Assembly: GCF_008801405.1 (NCBI RefSeq)
Contig: NZ_VZPV01000001.1
Coordinates: 3,224,001 to 3,288,000 of the forward strand
Length of the DNA stretch: 64,000 nt
Origin: Ralstonia insidiosa
Lineage (GTDB): Bacteria; Pseudomonadota; Gammaproteobacteria; Burkholderiales; Burkholderiaceae
Direction: 5' to 3'
Each line of letters begins with the position of its first letter. Within the stretch, counting starts at the first letter, position 1. Below the pieces are notes generated by a model. The model was not told the origin of the DNA. It was given only the letters and a program-made list of their open reading frames with translations, and did no database searches. The position numbers were made by a program, and so were the translations under genes. This document shows positions 16,454 through 26,415 of the stretch, one piece after another.

Positions 16454-18795
16454 TTCCAGAACTGCCACCACGACTTGCCGGACGCTGCACCGGCACCCCC
16501 GCGCTGGTACGACGCCAGCAGCGTTTTCATGGCGTCGTAGTCCTGGCTGGCGGATGCATTGTCGCGCGGGTTGCAGTCCATCGAGCGCTGGCACAGGGCC
16601 GCGGCTTCATCAAAGCGCTCCAGCGCACCCATGACCTGGGCGGCCTTGGCCAATGCCCAGTAATCGTCGCAGAAACGCACCTGCGGCTCCAGGCGGTTCC
16701 AGTAGGTCGTTGTCTCTTCCGCCAGGGCCTGCCCCATGTAAAGCAGCACGCGCAGGCGCGCGCCCAGCGCACCGGATGTCAGGGCATCTTCGCTCTCGCC
16801 GTTCTCCTGCTGCCAGTGCGCCAGACGCTCCAGCCAGATCGACATTTCGTGCGGTCGTCCCAGCGTCAGCAGGGCATGCGCCACATCGCCTACGTAATCG
16901 TTCGGCTCGTGCCGGCTGTAGCCGTAGTCGGCCGAGAAGTTCCAGAGCGCCTCGGCGGCGTCCAGCACACCGGCGTGGTCTTCCTGTTCGATACGTGAGC
17001 GCAGGATGCCGTCGTAGTGCTCGGCAAACGGGCTGGCGGCGATGCCGCGCCGGTGCAACTCGACGGCGTCGTCGTAGCGGCTTTCGTAGTAGCGGTACTG
17101 GATAGCGAGGTTGTTGCAGAGCATCGAATACAGGTGCGCGCACGCGTCGTACGGATGCCCAGTGCCTGTCGCGAAGTACCGCTCCATGCGGGCCTGCGCC
17201 TGCTCGTAGACGGTGCACAGCAGCTTGCGATACAGCTTCTGCGCCTCGTCCTGCTGCTTGGCCGGCAGATCATCGAGCTGCTCTTCATATTCGTTGTCGA
17301 CGGTCACAGCAAAGGCGTAGCCCCACAGGCCGCTGGGCACCGCCGGCACCGGCAGCCGGAGCGTTTCCAGCAGCCCCAGCGAACGGGCCCGCGCATGGAA
17401 GAGCGAGTACGCCGTGCGGTTGTCCTCCATCTCGGTTTCGTGCGTGGCAGCCAGTAGCTGAGCCGCTTCGGTGGTCGGGTCGATGCGCCCCGCCATACCG
17501 TTGCGCACCGCCATGAGGCGCGTGGTCCACGGGTGCTTGGGGGCGCGGGCCTCGGCCAGCGCATGGGCCGCAACCACAACCTCGGGCAACGCCTCTTCCG
17601 CATCTTTGCCGTCCAGCGCGGCAAACAGCACGCGGTGCACGTCGGAGCGCTCGTGCAGCGACGGCCCGTGGCCCTGCGCCAGTTGCACGAAGCGCTCGAA
17701 GGTCTCGTCCAGATGACAGGCACGCAGGGCACACAGCGCCCACCAGACCGAGGTGTCTGCCGGATCAGCCAGGCGCGCGCTCACGATGGGCGGCAAACCT
17801 TCCCACATGCCGGTTTCCACTTGGTAGATGTGGAAAAAGGCACGCTGTCCGGCCTCGTCAAAGCGGCCGGCCTCGATCAGCCATTCGAGTTCGTATTCGA
17901 TAAAGTCGTCGCTGCCGTCGGACGACAGGCTGTAGCGTGCGGCGGCACAAGCCTGTAGCGCGCCGGCCAGATCGCCCTGCTTGCGCTTCGCGCGTGCCCC
18001 CAGGCGAGCCAGGCGGACTTCCGCCCCGCGGCGGCGTGGCAGTGACCAGTCGGCCGTGAGCGCCGTCACCGGCTGTGCGAAGGCGGCCAGGTGGTCCGGC
18101 ACGATCTCGATCAGCGCATCGCCCAGGCGCAGCCAATCGTTTTCGTCGACATCCTGATCCGGGGCGGCGGTCTGCAGCGCAGCGATGCTGGCCTCGGCCG
18201 CAGCACGTGCCTCGGCAAGCTGCTCATGGCGGGAATACGCCCAGGCGCGGCGGCGGTGATGGTCGGCCGTATCCCACGCGCGGAACGCCGCTCGGCCCGG
18301 AATGGCCTGATCGATGGCCTCACGTAGGTCGATGGTCGGCAACGCGACGGCGAATGCGGCGTATTCCAGCTGATCGAACACGCGCAATTGGCGATACGCA
18401 TCAGCGTCAAGATCGGGCCGCTCGCGGACGATGGTGTGCATCTCAGCCAGCGCTTGCAGAGCGGCAGCTTCGTCGCGCAGGTAACTGGCCATCTGCAGCC
18501 GATACAACGCAAGCTGCATCTGCACGCCGGTCTGGGCATCTGCGGGCGCGGCGGCCAGTACGGCAGCACCATCGCCATCGACCACGGCGCGCGCCGCAGG
18601 CGTATCGCCTGCGCGCATCCACAGCGTGTGCAGGCGGTCGACCGCATCGAGCGTATCGGCACGCAAGGGCTTGGCGCGCAGCCGAGCCAGCAGATCAGCC
18701 GCTTCGCTCGAATCGCTTTCTTCCAGATCGGCTTCCAGGCGGTCGAGCAGTTGTTCAAGTTGCGCGCCACTCAGGGCATCGCGATCGGGCGTCAT
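16450..18795 (-). CDS. Large helical-repeat (TPR-like) protein, function unknown
   Basis: A 781-aa soluble protein with no signal peptide. It is Ala/Leu/Glu-rich with many alternating helices (for example ALSGAQLEQLLDRLEADLEE, QMQLALYRLQMASYLRDEAA, ARLARLGARAKRKQGDLAGA-like stretches), suggesting a tetratricopeptide-type solenoid. No catalytic motif was recognised. I chose the ATG at 18795 because GGAG lies 8 nt upstream; the frame opens earlier at 18852. It is the first gene of the operon with the PcfJ-like and DUF1266-like genes, so the three probably act together. Confidence 0.75.
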   Translation of the reverse strand: MTPDRDALSGAQLEQLLDRLEADLEESDSSEAADLLARLRAKPLRADTLDAVDRLHTLWMRAGDTPAARAVVDGDGAAVLAAAPADAQTGVQMQLALYRLQMASYLRDEAAALQALAEMHTIVRERPDLDADAYRQLRVFDQLEYAAFAVALPTIDLREAIDQAIPGRAAFRAWDTADHHRRRAWAYSRHEQLAEARAAAEASIAALQTAAPDQDVDENDWLRLGDALIEIVPDHLAAFAQPVTALTADWSLPRRRGAEVRLARLGARAKRKQGDLAGALQACAAARYSLSSDGSDDFIEYELEWLIEAGRFDEAGQRAFFHIYQVETGMWEGLPPIVSARLADPADTSVWWALCALRACHLDETFERFVQLAQGHGPSLHERSDVHRVLFAALDGKDAEEALPEVVVAAHALAEARAPKHPWTTRLMAVRNGMAGRIDPTTEAAQLLAATHETEMEDNRTAYSLFHARARSLGLLETLRLPVPAVPSGLWGYAFAVTVDNEYEEQLDDLPAKQQDEAQKLYRKLLCTVYEQAQARMERYFATGTGHPYDACAHLYSMLCNNLAIQYRYYESRYDDAVELHRRGIAASPFAEHYDGILRSRIEQEDHAGVLDAAEALWNFSADYGYSRHEPNDYVGDVAHALLTLGRPHEMSIWLERLAHWQQENGESEDALTSGALGARLRVLLYMGQALAEETTTYWNRLEPQVRFCDDYWALAKAAQVMGALERFDEAAALCQRSMDCNPRDNASASQDYDAMKTLLASYQRGGAGAASGKSWWQFWK

Positions 18796-18901
18796 CTCGT
18801 CTTCTCCGGAGGGAACGCCGCGCAGCTTAGCGCCCACCCGGGTGCGACTCAATTAAGGTTTGGTAACACCGCCCGTACTGAAACGACGTGCAAGCAAGAC
18901 G

Positions 18902-19771
18902 TCAGGCACGCCCCTTCCAGGGCACCGCGCGGGCTTCGATGGCGCGCATGGCCAAATCGAACGCCCAGGCAATCGCGCCGATCAGCACGATGCCCATCAC
19001 CACCAGATCGGTGCGCAGAAAGCTCGATGCATTGAGCACCATCTGCCCGAGGCCGACCGTGGCGGCCACCATCTCTGCGGCCACCAGCGTGGTCCAGCCG
19101 AAACCGATGGCGATGCGCAAGCCGGTCAGGATTTCCGGCAGCGCCGCCGGCAGGATCACGTGCCGCACGACCTGCGTGAAACTCGCGCCCAGCGCGTAGG
19201 CGGCGTTGATCTGCTCGCGCGTAGCGCTGCGCACGCCGGCGCGCGCAGCCATCGCAATCGGCGCAAAGCAGGCCAGGTAGATGACGACGATCTTGGCGCG
19301 CTCATCGATGCCCAGCCAGATGACCACCAGCGGCAGGTAGGCCAGCGGCGGCAGCGGGCGATAGAACTCGATGGGTGGGTCGAGCAAGCCGCGGGCGGTG
19401 CGCGATACGCCCATCGCCAAGCCGACCGGCACAGCGGTGACAGCCGCCAACGCAAATGCGCCGAACACGCGCAATGCGCTCCAGCCCAGATGGGCAGCCA
19501 GTGGCTGACCGCCCTGGATATCGCCGCGCCATGCGTCGAGGAAGGCGTGGCCGACGGCCTGTGGCGACGGCAGGAACAGCGGCGGGACCCAATGGAAGGT
19601 CGTTGCTGCCCACCACAGCAGCAGCAACGCGCCCACCGAAAGCAGGCTCAACCCCAGCGCACTGCCCTCGCCGGGCAAACGGTAGCCGCGCAGCTTGCGC
19701 GGCAGTTGAACGGAAGGCGCCGCCGTCTCAACGGGGACGCTTTTGAACACTGCCGTTTCGATCGCGCTCAT
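18902..19771 (-). CDS. tauC: Taurine/sulfonate ABC transporter permease
   Basis: Inner-membrane permease of an ABC importer. The 289-aa product has about six membrane segments and the EAA-loop motif EQINAAYALGASFTQVVRHVILPAALPEI in the cytoplasmic loop that docks to the ATPase. Similarity is to the TauC/SsuC group (LPPLAYLPLVVIWLGID). Its ATG overlaps the tauB stop by 4 bp. Last gene of tauABC. Confidence 0.9.
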   Translation of the reverse strand: MSAIETAVFKSVPVETAAPSVQLPRKLRGYRLPGEGSALGLSLLSVGALLLLWWAATTFHWVPPLFLPSPQAVGHAFLDAWRGDIQGGQPLAAHLGWSALRVFGAFALAAVTAVPVGLAMGVSRTARGLLDPPIEFYRPLPPLAYLPLVVIWLGIDERAKIVVIYLACFAPIAMAARAGVRSATREQINAAYALGASFTQVVRHVILPAALPEILTGLRIAIGFGWTTLVAAEMVAATVGLGQMVLNASSFLRTDLVVMGIVLIGAIAWAFDLAMRAIEARAVPWKGRA

Positions 19772-20559
19772 GCGGCCAACTCCTCGGGGGCACGGTGGAT
19801 CAGCGCCAGCACGCGCTCACGCCACGCAATGAATTCCGGCGACGACTTCACCGCCCGTGCATCTGCGCCCGCCAGCGCCTGCCGCGAGAACGGCAGATCG
19901 AACGTCTGCACAATCCGCCCCGGCGACGGCGACATCACCACCAGCCGCGTCGCCAGGAACAGCGCTTCTTCCACGTCGTGCGTGATGAAGAACACGGTGG
20001 TGCCCGTGCGTTGCCACACATCCAGCACCAGCGTCTGCATGGTCTCGCGCGTGAAGGCGTCGAGCGCGCCCATCGGCTCGTCCATCAACAGCACGCGCGG
20101 CTCGGTCGCCAGCGCGCGGGCAATACCGACACGCTGCTGCATGCCGCCTGACAGGGCGTACACGGGCGAAGTGGCATGTGCCTCCAGACCGACCAGTCGC
20201 AGCAGTTCAAGCGCCCGTGCGTGGCGCGTCTTGCGGTCCAGGCCGCGCAGCTTCAAGCCAAGGGCCACGTTGTCGCGCACGTTCAGCCAAGGCATCAGAC
20301 CATAACGCTGGAACACCACGCCGCGCTCGGCACCGGGGCCATCCACCTCGCGCCCATCGAGCAGGATCTGCCCCGCCGTCGGCGCGACAAAGCCGGCCAG
20401 GCAGTTCAGCAGCGTGGTCTTCCCGCAACCCGAGGCCCCCAGGGCAACAACGAACTCGCCAGCATTGATCGACAAGTCCACGCCGCCCAAGGCTTGTGTG
20501 GTGCGGCCGCGCGCATCGGTGTAGTCGACGCGCAGGCCGCGGACTTCAATGCGGCTCAT
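19768..20559 (-). CDS. tauB: Taurine/sulfonate ABC transporter ATP-binding protein
   Basis: Energises the importer. The 263-aa ABC ATPase shows Walker A (GASGCGKTTLL), a Q loop, signature LSGGMQQRVGIARAL, Walker B (VLLMDEP) and the switch His (FFITHDVEEALFLATRLVVM). I chose the ATG at 20559, which overlaps the tauA stop; the long upstream frame lies inside tauA. Substrate class (taurine or another sulfonate/nitrate-type ligand) is inferred from the TauA homology. Confidence 0.92.
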   Translation of the reverse strand: MSRIEVRGLRVDYTDARGRTTQALGGVDLSINAGEFVVALGASGCGKTTLLNCLAGFVAPTAGQILLDGREVDGPGAERGVVFQRYGLMPWLNVRDNVALGLKLRGLDRKTRHARALELLRLVGLEAHATSPVYALSGGMQQRVGIARALATEPRVLLMDEPMGALDAFTRETMQTLVLDVWQRTGTTVFFITHDVEEALFLATRLVVMSPSPGRIVQTFDLPFSRQALAGADARAVKSSPEFIAWRERVLALIHRAPEELAA

Positions 20560-21617
20560 CGCGATGCGGTTGCAACGGCTTTGGTTCCGCTGGCCACTCG
20601 CTGCACAAAGCGCGAATCGATGGTCGCACCGTAATCGGGCAGCACCGCCTGGATCGTGCCCTGCGTCTTCAGGAACTGCGCGGTCGCCAGCAGCGACTGT
20701 GCCGCACCCGACTGCGCGCCACCGCCCAGCCAACGCTTGGAAGCCTGCTCCGCCGCATCCGGGAAGGCATACAGCGCCAGGCTTGCCGGCACATCCGCCG
20801 CAGCGGCACCCGAGGTCTTGGCAACCGCCGCCACCTGCGGCGAGGTCACCGTCCAGGCAGCTTTGTTGTCGCGATAGGCGGCATCGGCCTTGGCCAGCAC
20901 CTCGACAAACTTGGCGATGAACTCCGCGTTGTCACGCGCAAACTTGCGGTCTGCCACGAAGCCATCGAAAGTCGACTTGCCGGTGGCGGCAGCGATCTTG
21001 CCCGAGGTGGTCAGCACCGTGCCGTTCTTCTTCACCTTGGCGAGCACCGGATCCCAAATGAAGGCGGCATCCACGTCACCCCGGTCCCACGCGGCAGACA
21101 GCTCCTGCGGGCGCAGGTTGACGACCTTCACGTCGCGCGGGTCCAGCCCGGCCTGCTGGAGCGCCACCAGCGCGTGAAAGTGCGAAGTCGACACGTATGG
21201 CACGCCCAGCGTCTTGCCCTTCAAGTCCGCCACGCGCGACACGCCGCTGCCGTTGCGGGCGACCAGTGCTTCGGCATCATTGATGTTGTCGAGAATCCAG
21301 AACAGCGAGAGATCCACGCCCTGCGATACGCCGGCCGCAATCGGGCTCGACCCTGCCTCGCCAATCTGTACGGAACCCGACGCGATGGCGCGCACCACAT
21401 CGGCGCCGCTGGCGAGCTGACGGTAAGTCACCTTGTAGCCGGTGGCGCGCTCAACCTCGCCGGTGGCCTGGGCGTAGCGCCACGGCAGCACCATGTCCTG
21501 ATAGGCGATGACGACCTCGCGGTCCGCCGCGCGTGCCGGTGCGGCACCAAACAACGCCAACGAAACGGCTGCGGTCAACGCCGCAGCCAGCAAACGGGGA
21601 AGAGAGAAACCAGCCAT
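20556..21617 (-). CDS. tauA: Taurine/sulfonate ABC transporter periplasmic binding protein
   Basis: Captures taurine or a related sulfonate in the periplasm. The 353-aa product has a Sec signal (LPRLLAAALTAAVSLALFGA, cleavage near APARA-AD). The mature part matches TauA: VVIAYQDMVLPWRYAQATG, YRQLASGADVVRAIASGSVQ, GEAGSSPIAAGVSQG. I chose the ATG at 21617 because GGAG lies 6 nt upstream. First gene of the operon. No tauD dioxygenase gene follows in the window. Confidence 0.92.
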   Translation of the reverse strand: MAGFSLPRLLAAALTAAVSLALFGAAPARAADREVVIAYQDMVLPWRYAQATGEVERATGYKVTYRQLASGADVVRAIASGSVQIGEAGSSPIAAGVSQGVDLSLFWILDNINDAEALVARNGSGVSRVADLKGKTLGVPYVSTSHFHALVALQQAGLDPRDVKVVNLRPQELSAAWDRGDVDAAFIWDPVLAKVKKNGTVLTTSGKIAAATGKSTFDGFVADRKFARDNAEFIAKFVEVLAKADAAYRDNKAAWTVTSPQVAAVAKTSGAAAADVPASLALYAFPDAAEQASKRWLGGGAQSGAAQSLLATAQFLKTQGTIQAVLPDYGATIDSRFVQRVASGTKAVATASR

Positions 21618-21745
21618 GGAAGACTCCGGCAAAAGAAGAACGCGCACATGCGCCGGAGTCGATTGTGGGAGACGGCAGACCGCGCTGTCGTCGAAGAAAA
21701 TCGGCTGAGCTTATGCAGCCCGCATGCAGACCTAAACTCGGTAGA

Positions 21746-22813
21746 TCAATATTGGCTGAGCGTGCTCGACAGCAGCTTGGCGGTGATGTCCACGATGGGG
21801 ATCACGCGCTCATACGCCATGCGCATCGGCCCGATCACACCGAGCGTGCCGACGATCTTGCCGTCGACCTCGTACGGCGCGGTGATGACAGCCATGTCTT
21901 CGTGCGGCACGAGGCTGCTTTCGCCGCCGATGAAGATCTGCACGCCCTCGGCGCGGCTAGATACATCCAGCAGCTGCAGCAGGCCGGTCTTCTGCTCGAA
22001 CACGGCAAAGAGGCGCCGCAGCTTGTCCATGGAGGAAGACAGGTCTTCCACATCCAGCAGCTTGCGCTCGCCGGAGATCACCACTGGCTCTTCGTCCGAC
22101 GCGGCACTGCTGCCCGCCTCCACCGCCGCCTGCATCAGCGAGGTCATGTCGGCCTGCAGCACCGACAGCTCGCCGCGCAGGCGTTCGCGTACGGCGTCGA
22201 AGGTCAGGCCGCCGTAATGCGCGTTGATGTAGTTGGCCGCCTCCACCAGCTGCGACGGCGTGTAGGGCGTATCGGTATGGATGATGCGGTTCTGCACGTC
22301 GCCCTCGGGCGTGACGACGATCAGCAGGATACGGTTTTCCGACAGCCGCAGGAATTCGATCTGGCGGAACGCGTGCGAGCGGCGCGGCGTCATCACCACC
22401 CCGGCAAACTGCGACAGGTTGGACAGCGTCTGCGCCGCCGCCGCAATCACCCGCTGCGACGATTCCGACCCGTGCGACGCCAGTTGCGTGCGCACCTGCT
22501 CGGCAATCACGCCGGCCATCTGCTGCGCCATGCGGTCGTGCGCGCCGAGTGCTCCCATCGCGTCCAGCGGGCTGGCCGTCAGCATGGTGTCGACGAAGAG
22601 CCGGTAGCCGCGCGGCGTCGGAATGCGCCCGGCCGAGGTGTGCGGGCTGGCGATGAAACCCATCTCCTCCAGGTCGGACATCACATTGCGGATGGTGGCC
22701 GGCGACAGATCAAGCCCCGAATACTTCGACAAGGTGCGCGAGCCCACGGGCTGGCCCTCGGCGATGTACCGTTCGATCAGGGTCTTGAGGAGGATGGTGG
22801 CGCGCTTATCCAT
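21746..22813 (-). CDS. hrcA: Heat-inducible transcription repressor HrcA
   Basis: Represses heat-shock genes by binding the CIRCE inverted repeat; its activity depends on GroE. The 355-aa product has an N-terminal winged helix (LLKTLIERYIAEGQPVGSRT, GLDLSPATIRNVMSDLEEMG, HTSAGRIPTPRGYRLFVD) and a C-terminal GAF-like domain ending in PYEVDGKIVGTLGVIGPMRM. I found no CIRCE element in this window, so its targets (probably groESL) lie elsewhere. It is divergent from nadK. Confidence 0.97.
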   Translation of the reverse strand: MDKRATILLKTLIERYIAEGQPVGSRTLSKYSGLDLSPATIRNVMSDLEEMGFIASPHTSAGRIPTPRGYRLFVDTMLTASPLDAMGALGAHDRMAQQMAGVIAEQVRTQLASHGSESSQRVIAAAAQTLSNLSQFAGVVMTPRRSHAFRQIEFLRLSENRILLIVVTPEGDVQNRIIHTDTPYTPSQLVEAANYINAHYGGLTFDAVRERLRGELSVLQADMTSLMQAAVEAGSSAASDEEPVVISGERKLLDVEDLSSSMDKLRRLFAVFEQKTGLLQLLDVSSRAEGVQIFIGGESSLVPHEDMAVITAPYEVDGKIVGTLGVIGPMRMAYERVIPIVDITAKLLSSTLSQY

Positions 22814-22923
22814 GATTCTTCGATTTTACGCAAAATCGACTGCAACCAGCGGGTGACGTTGGCGTTTCTCGCCAAACAACGTCAAACGTAGCGGGGGTCA
22901 TATCGATATGGTGTAATGCGCGC

Positions 22924-23862
22924 ATGTCGATTCCCCCGTCCGCCGTGGCCTCGAAACCTCCTGCTGCCTTGTCTGCCTCGCCTTTCAAGACCGTCGCACT
23001 GGTCGGCCGGTATTCGGCCGCCAACATTGCCGGCCCGCTCATGGAGTTGGCGTCGTGCATTGCCGCGCGCGGGCATGACATCGTGTTCGAGCGCGAAACG
23101 GCGCTCAATATCGGTGTGCAGGATTACCCTGCCCTGCCGCCCGAAGAAATGGCCCGCCAGGCCGACGTGGCCGTTGTGCTCGGCGGCGACGGCACGCTGC
23201 TCGGCATCGGGCGTCACCTGGCCGGCGCCAGCGTGCCCGTGATCGGCGTCAACCACGGGCGGCTCGGCTTCATGACCGACATCCCGTTCGACGATGTGCA
23301 TACCGTGCTGCCCGACATGTTGTCCGGCCGCTACGAAGCCGAAACCCGCACGCTGCTGCAATCCCAGGTCGTGCGCGACGACGAGGTCATCTTCTCCGCC
23401 CTGGCCTTCAACGACGTGGTGGTCAACCGCTCAGGCACCTCGGGCATGGTGGAGCTGGCCGTGTCGGTCGATGGCTTCTTCATGTACAACCAGCGCTCGG
23501 ACGGCTTGATCGTCTCCACGCCCACCGGGTCGACGGCGTATGCGCTGTCGGCGGGTGGGCCGATCCTGCATCCGGCGCTCTCCGGCCTCGTGTTGGTGCC
23601 CATCGCGCCGCATTCGCTGTCGAACCGGCCGATCGTCATTCCGCAGGATGCGGAAGTGGTCATCCAGGTCACCAGCGGGCGCGATGCGAGCGTCAACTTC
23701 GACATGCAGTCGCTCACCTCCCTGCTGCCGGGCGACCGCATCGTGGTGCGCCGCTCGGAGCGCACCGTGCAACTGCTGCACCCGGTCGGCTACAACTACT
23801 ACGCCACGCTGCGCAAGAAGCTGCACTGGCACGAGTACCCGACTGAAGACAACCGGCTTTAA
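22924..23862 (+). CDS. nadK: NAD kinase
   Basis: Phosphorylates NAD+ to NADP+ in the cytoplasm. The 312-aa product shows the catalytic GGDGT motif (residues 87-91), GVNHGRLGFMTD, the NE/D-type motif AFNDVVVNR, and the family signature STPTGSTAYALSAGGPI. An N-terminal extension of about 20 residues precedes the conserved core, which is usual in Burkholderiales. It is followed after 11 bp by recN. Confidence 0.97.
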   Translation: MSIPPSAVASKPPAALSASPFKTVALVGRYSAANIAGPLMELASCIAARGHDIVFERETALNIGVQDYPALPPEEMARQADVAVVLGGDGTLLGIGRHLAGASVPVIGVNHGRLGFMTDIPFDDVHTVLPDMLSGRYEAETRTLLQSQVVRDDEVIFSALAFNDVVVNRSGTSGMVELAVSVDGFFMYNQRSDGLIVSTPTGSTAYALSAGGPILHPALSGLVLVPIAPHSLSNRPIVIPQDAEVVIQVTSGRDASVNFDMQSLTSLLPGDRIVVRRSERTVQLLHPVGYNYYATLRKKLHWHEYPTEDNRL

Positions 23863-23873
23863 ATCCCTCCGCC

Positions 23874-25580
<1,707 letters not shown>

Positions 25581-25673
25581 TCGCCTATACCGGAACCATT
25601 GCGGCCATCTCTGGCATGGCCGCTCCGGAGCCGCATGCTGCCAACACCAATGAACATATTCCTGGAGAACTCC

Positions 25674-26129
25674 ATGGCCCCCATGGCCCAAAAGGCTGCC
25701 CGTCCCCGATCCCTGCTGTCGTCCGCCAAGCCTTTGCTGGCGGCAGCGCTTGGCTTGTGCCTGCTGGCGGCGTGCAAGTCGGTGCCCGCGATTGATCCGG
25801 GCAAACCGCCTGCCATGGACCCTGCTTCCGTCAACACCCAACCACCGGCTTCGGTGTCGGCCGCGCACAACTTGGGCGACATCATTGTTGGCCTGAGCAC
25901 GCCGACGACCTCTTCCACCGCCGTGCAAGGCCTACTGGACACGGCCGGCGCGCATGCAACGCCACGCCTGGCCTTTGCAGTGGTGCGGCCGATGTCGGGC
26001 GGGTTCTGGGTTGTGCGCGCCAGCTCGGGCGATGCAGCGGCCACGCTGGATGGCGCGGTCGCGGCGTTGCGCTCCGCGCCCGGCGTCGCGTCGGCCGATC
26101 CGGATCGTGTGGTGAAAATCCAGCGCTGA
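25674..26129 (+). CDS. Lipoprotein resembling a free-standing subtilisin propeptide
   Basis: A 151-aa protein with a lipoprotein signal (LLAAALGLCLLAAC; lipobox LAAC), so it is probably membrane-anchored. The C-terminal half aligns by eye with the propeptides of the proteases encoded just downstream. Its RPMSGGFWVV and ending SADPDRVVKIQ match RAMSGGAHVV and YVSPDRILRPM of the second protease, with similar spacing between. Known subtilisin propeptides (I9-like fold) act as inhibitors and folding chaperones, so a trans-acting role for the three proteases is inferred. The ATG at 25674 is chosen for the GGAG 7 nt upstream. Confidence 0.75.
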   Translation: MAPMAQKAARPRSLLSSAKPLLAAALGLCLLAACKSVPAIDPGKPPAMDPASVNTQPPASVSAAHNLGDIIVGLSTPTTSSTAVQGLLDTAGAHATPRLAFAVVRPMSGGFWVVRASSGDAAATLDGAVAALRSAPGVASADPDRVVKIQR

Positions 26130-26415
26130 ACCGCAAAACGCAATGCGGTGCGATTCAGCACCGCTCACACCAGACCTCCACAGTGTGAAAAACGGATGGG
26201 CCCGATTCTGGGCCCATCGGGCCTTGTCGCGGGCGCATGTCCTGCTAGGGCGCCAGCGCACAGGCGCGCTTTCCCCCACCCTTGGCAATCGAGTTTCTGC
26301 CATCACAGGCGGGCAGGTCGCGTGCTACCTTTGGTTTTGTGTAACGTACTGTCAAGAATCGCATCCTGATGACGTTTCTGATGACGACAAGATAGATGCC
26401 TCGGAGCGCGCACTG

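Noticed and set aside
18902..21617. Nitrate or aliphatic sulfonate (ssu) rather than taurine transporter
   Set aside because: The binding protein resembles TauA more (YQDMVLPWRYAQATG and GSSPIAAGVSQG), though substrate remains unproven without tauD.
21618..22923. CIRCE element for HrcA near hrcA
   Set aside because: No TTAGCACTC-N9-GAGTGCTAA-like inverted repeat found here or before dnaK and grpE.
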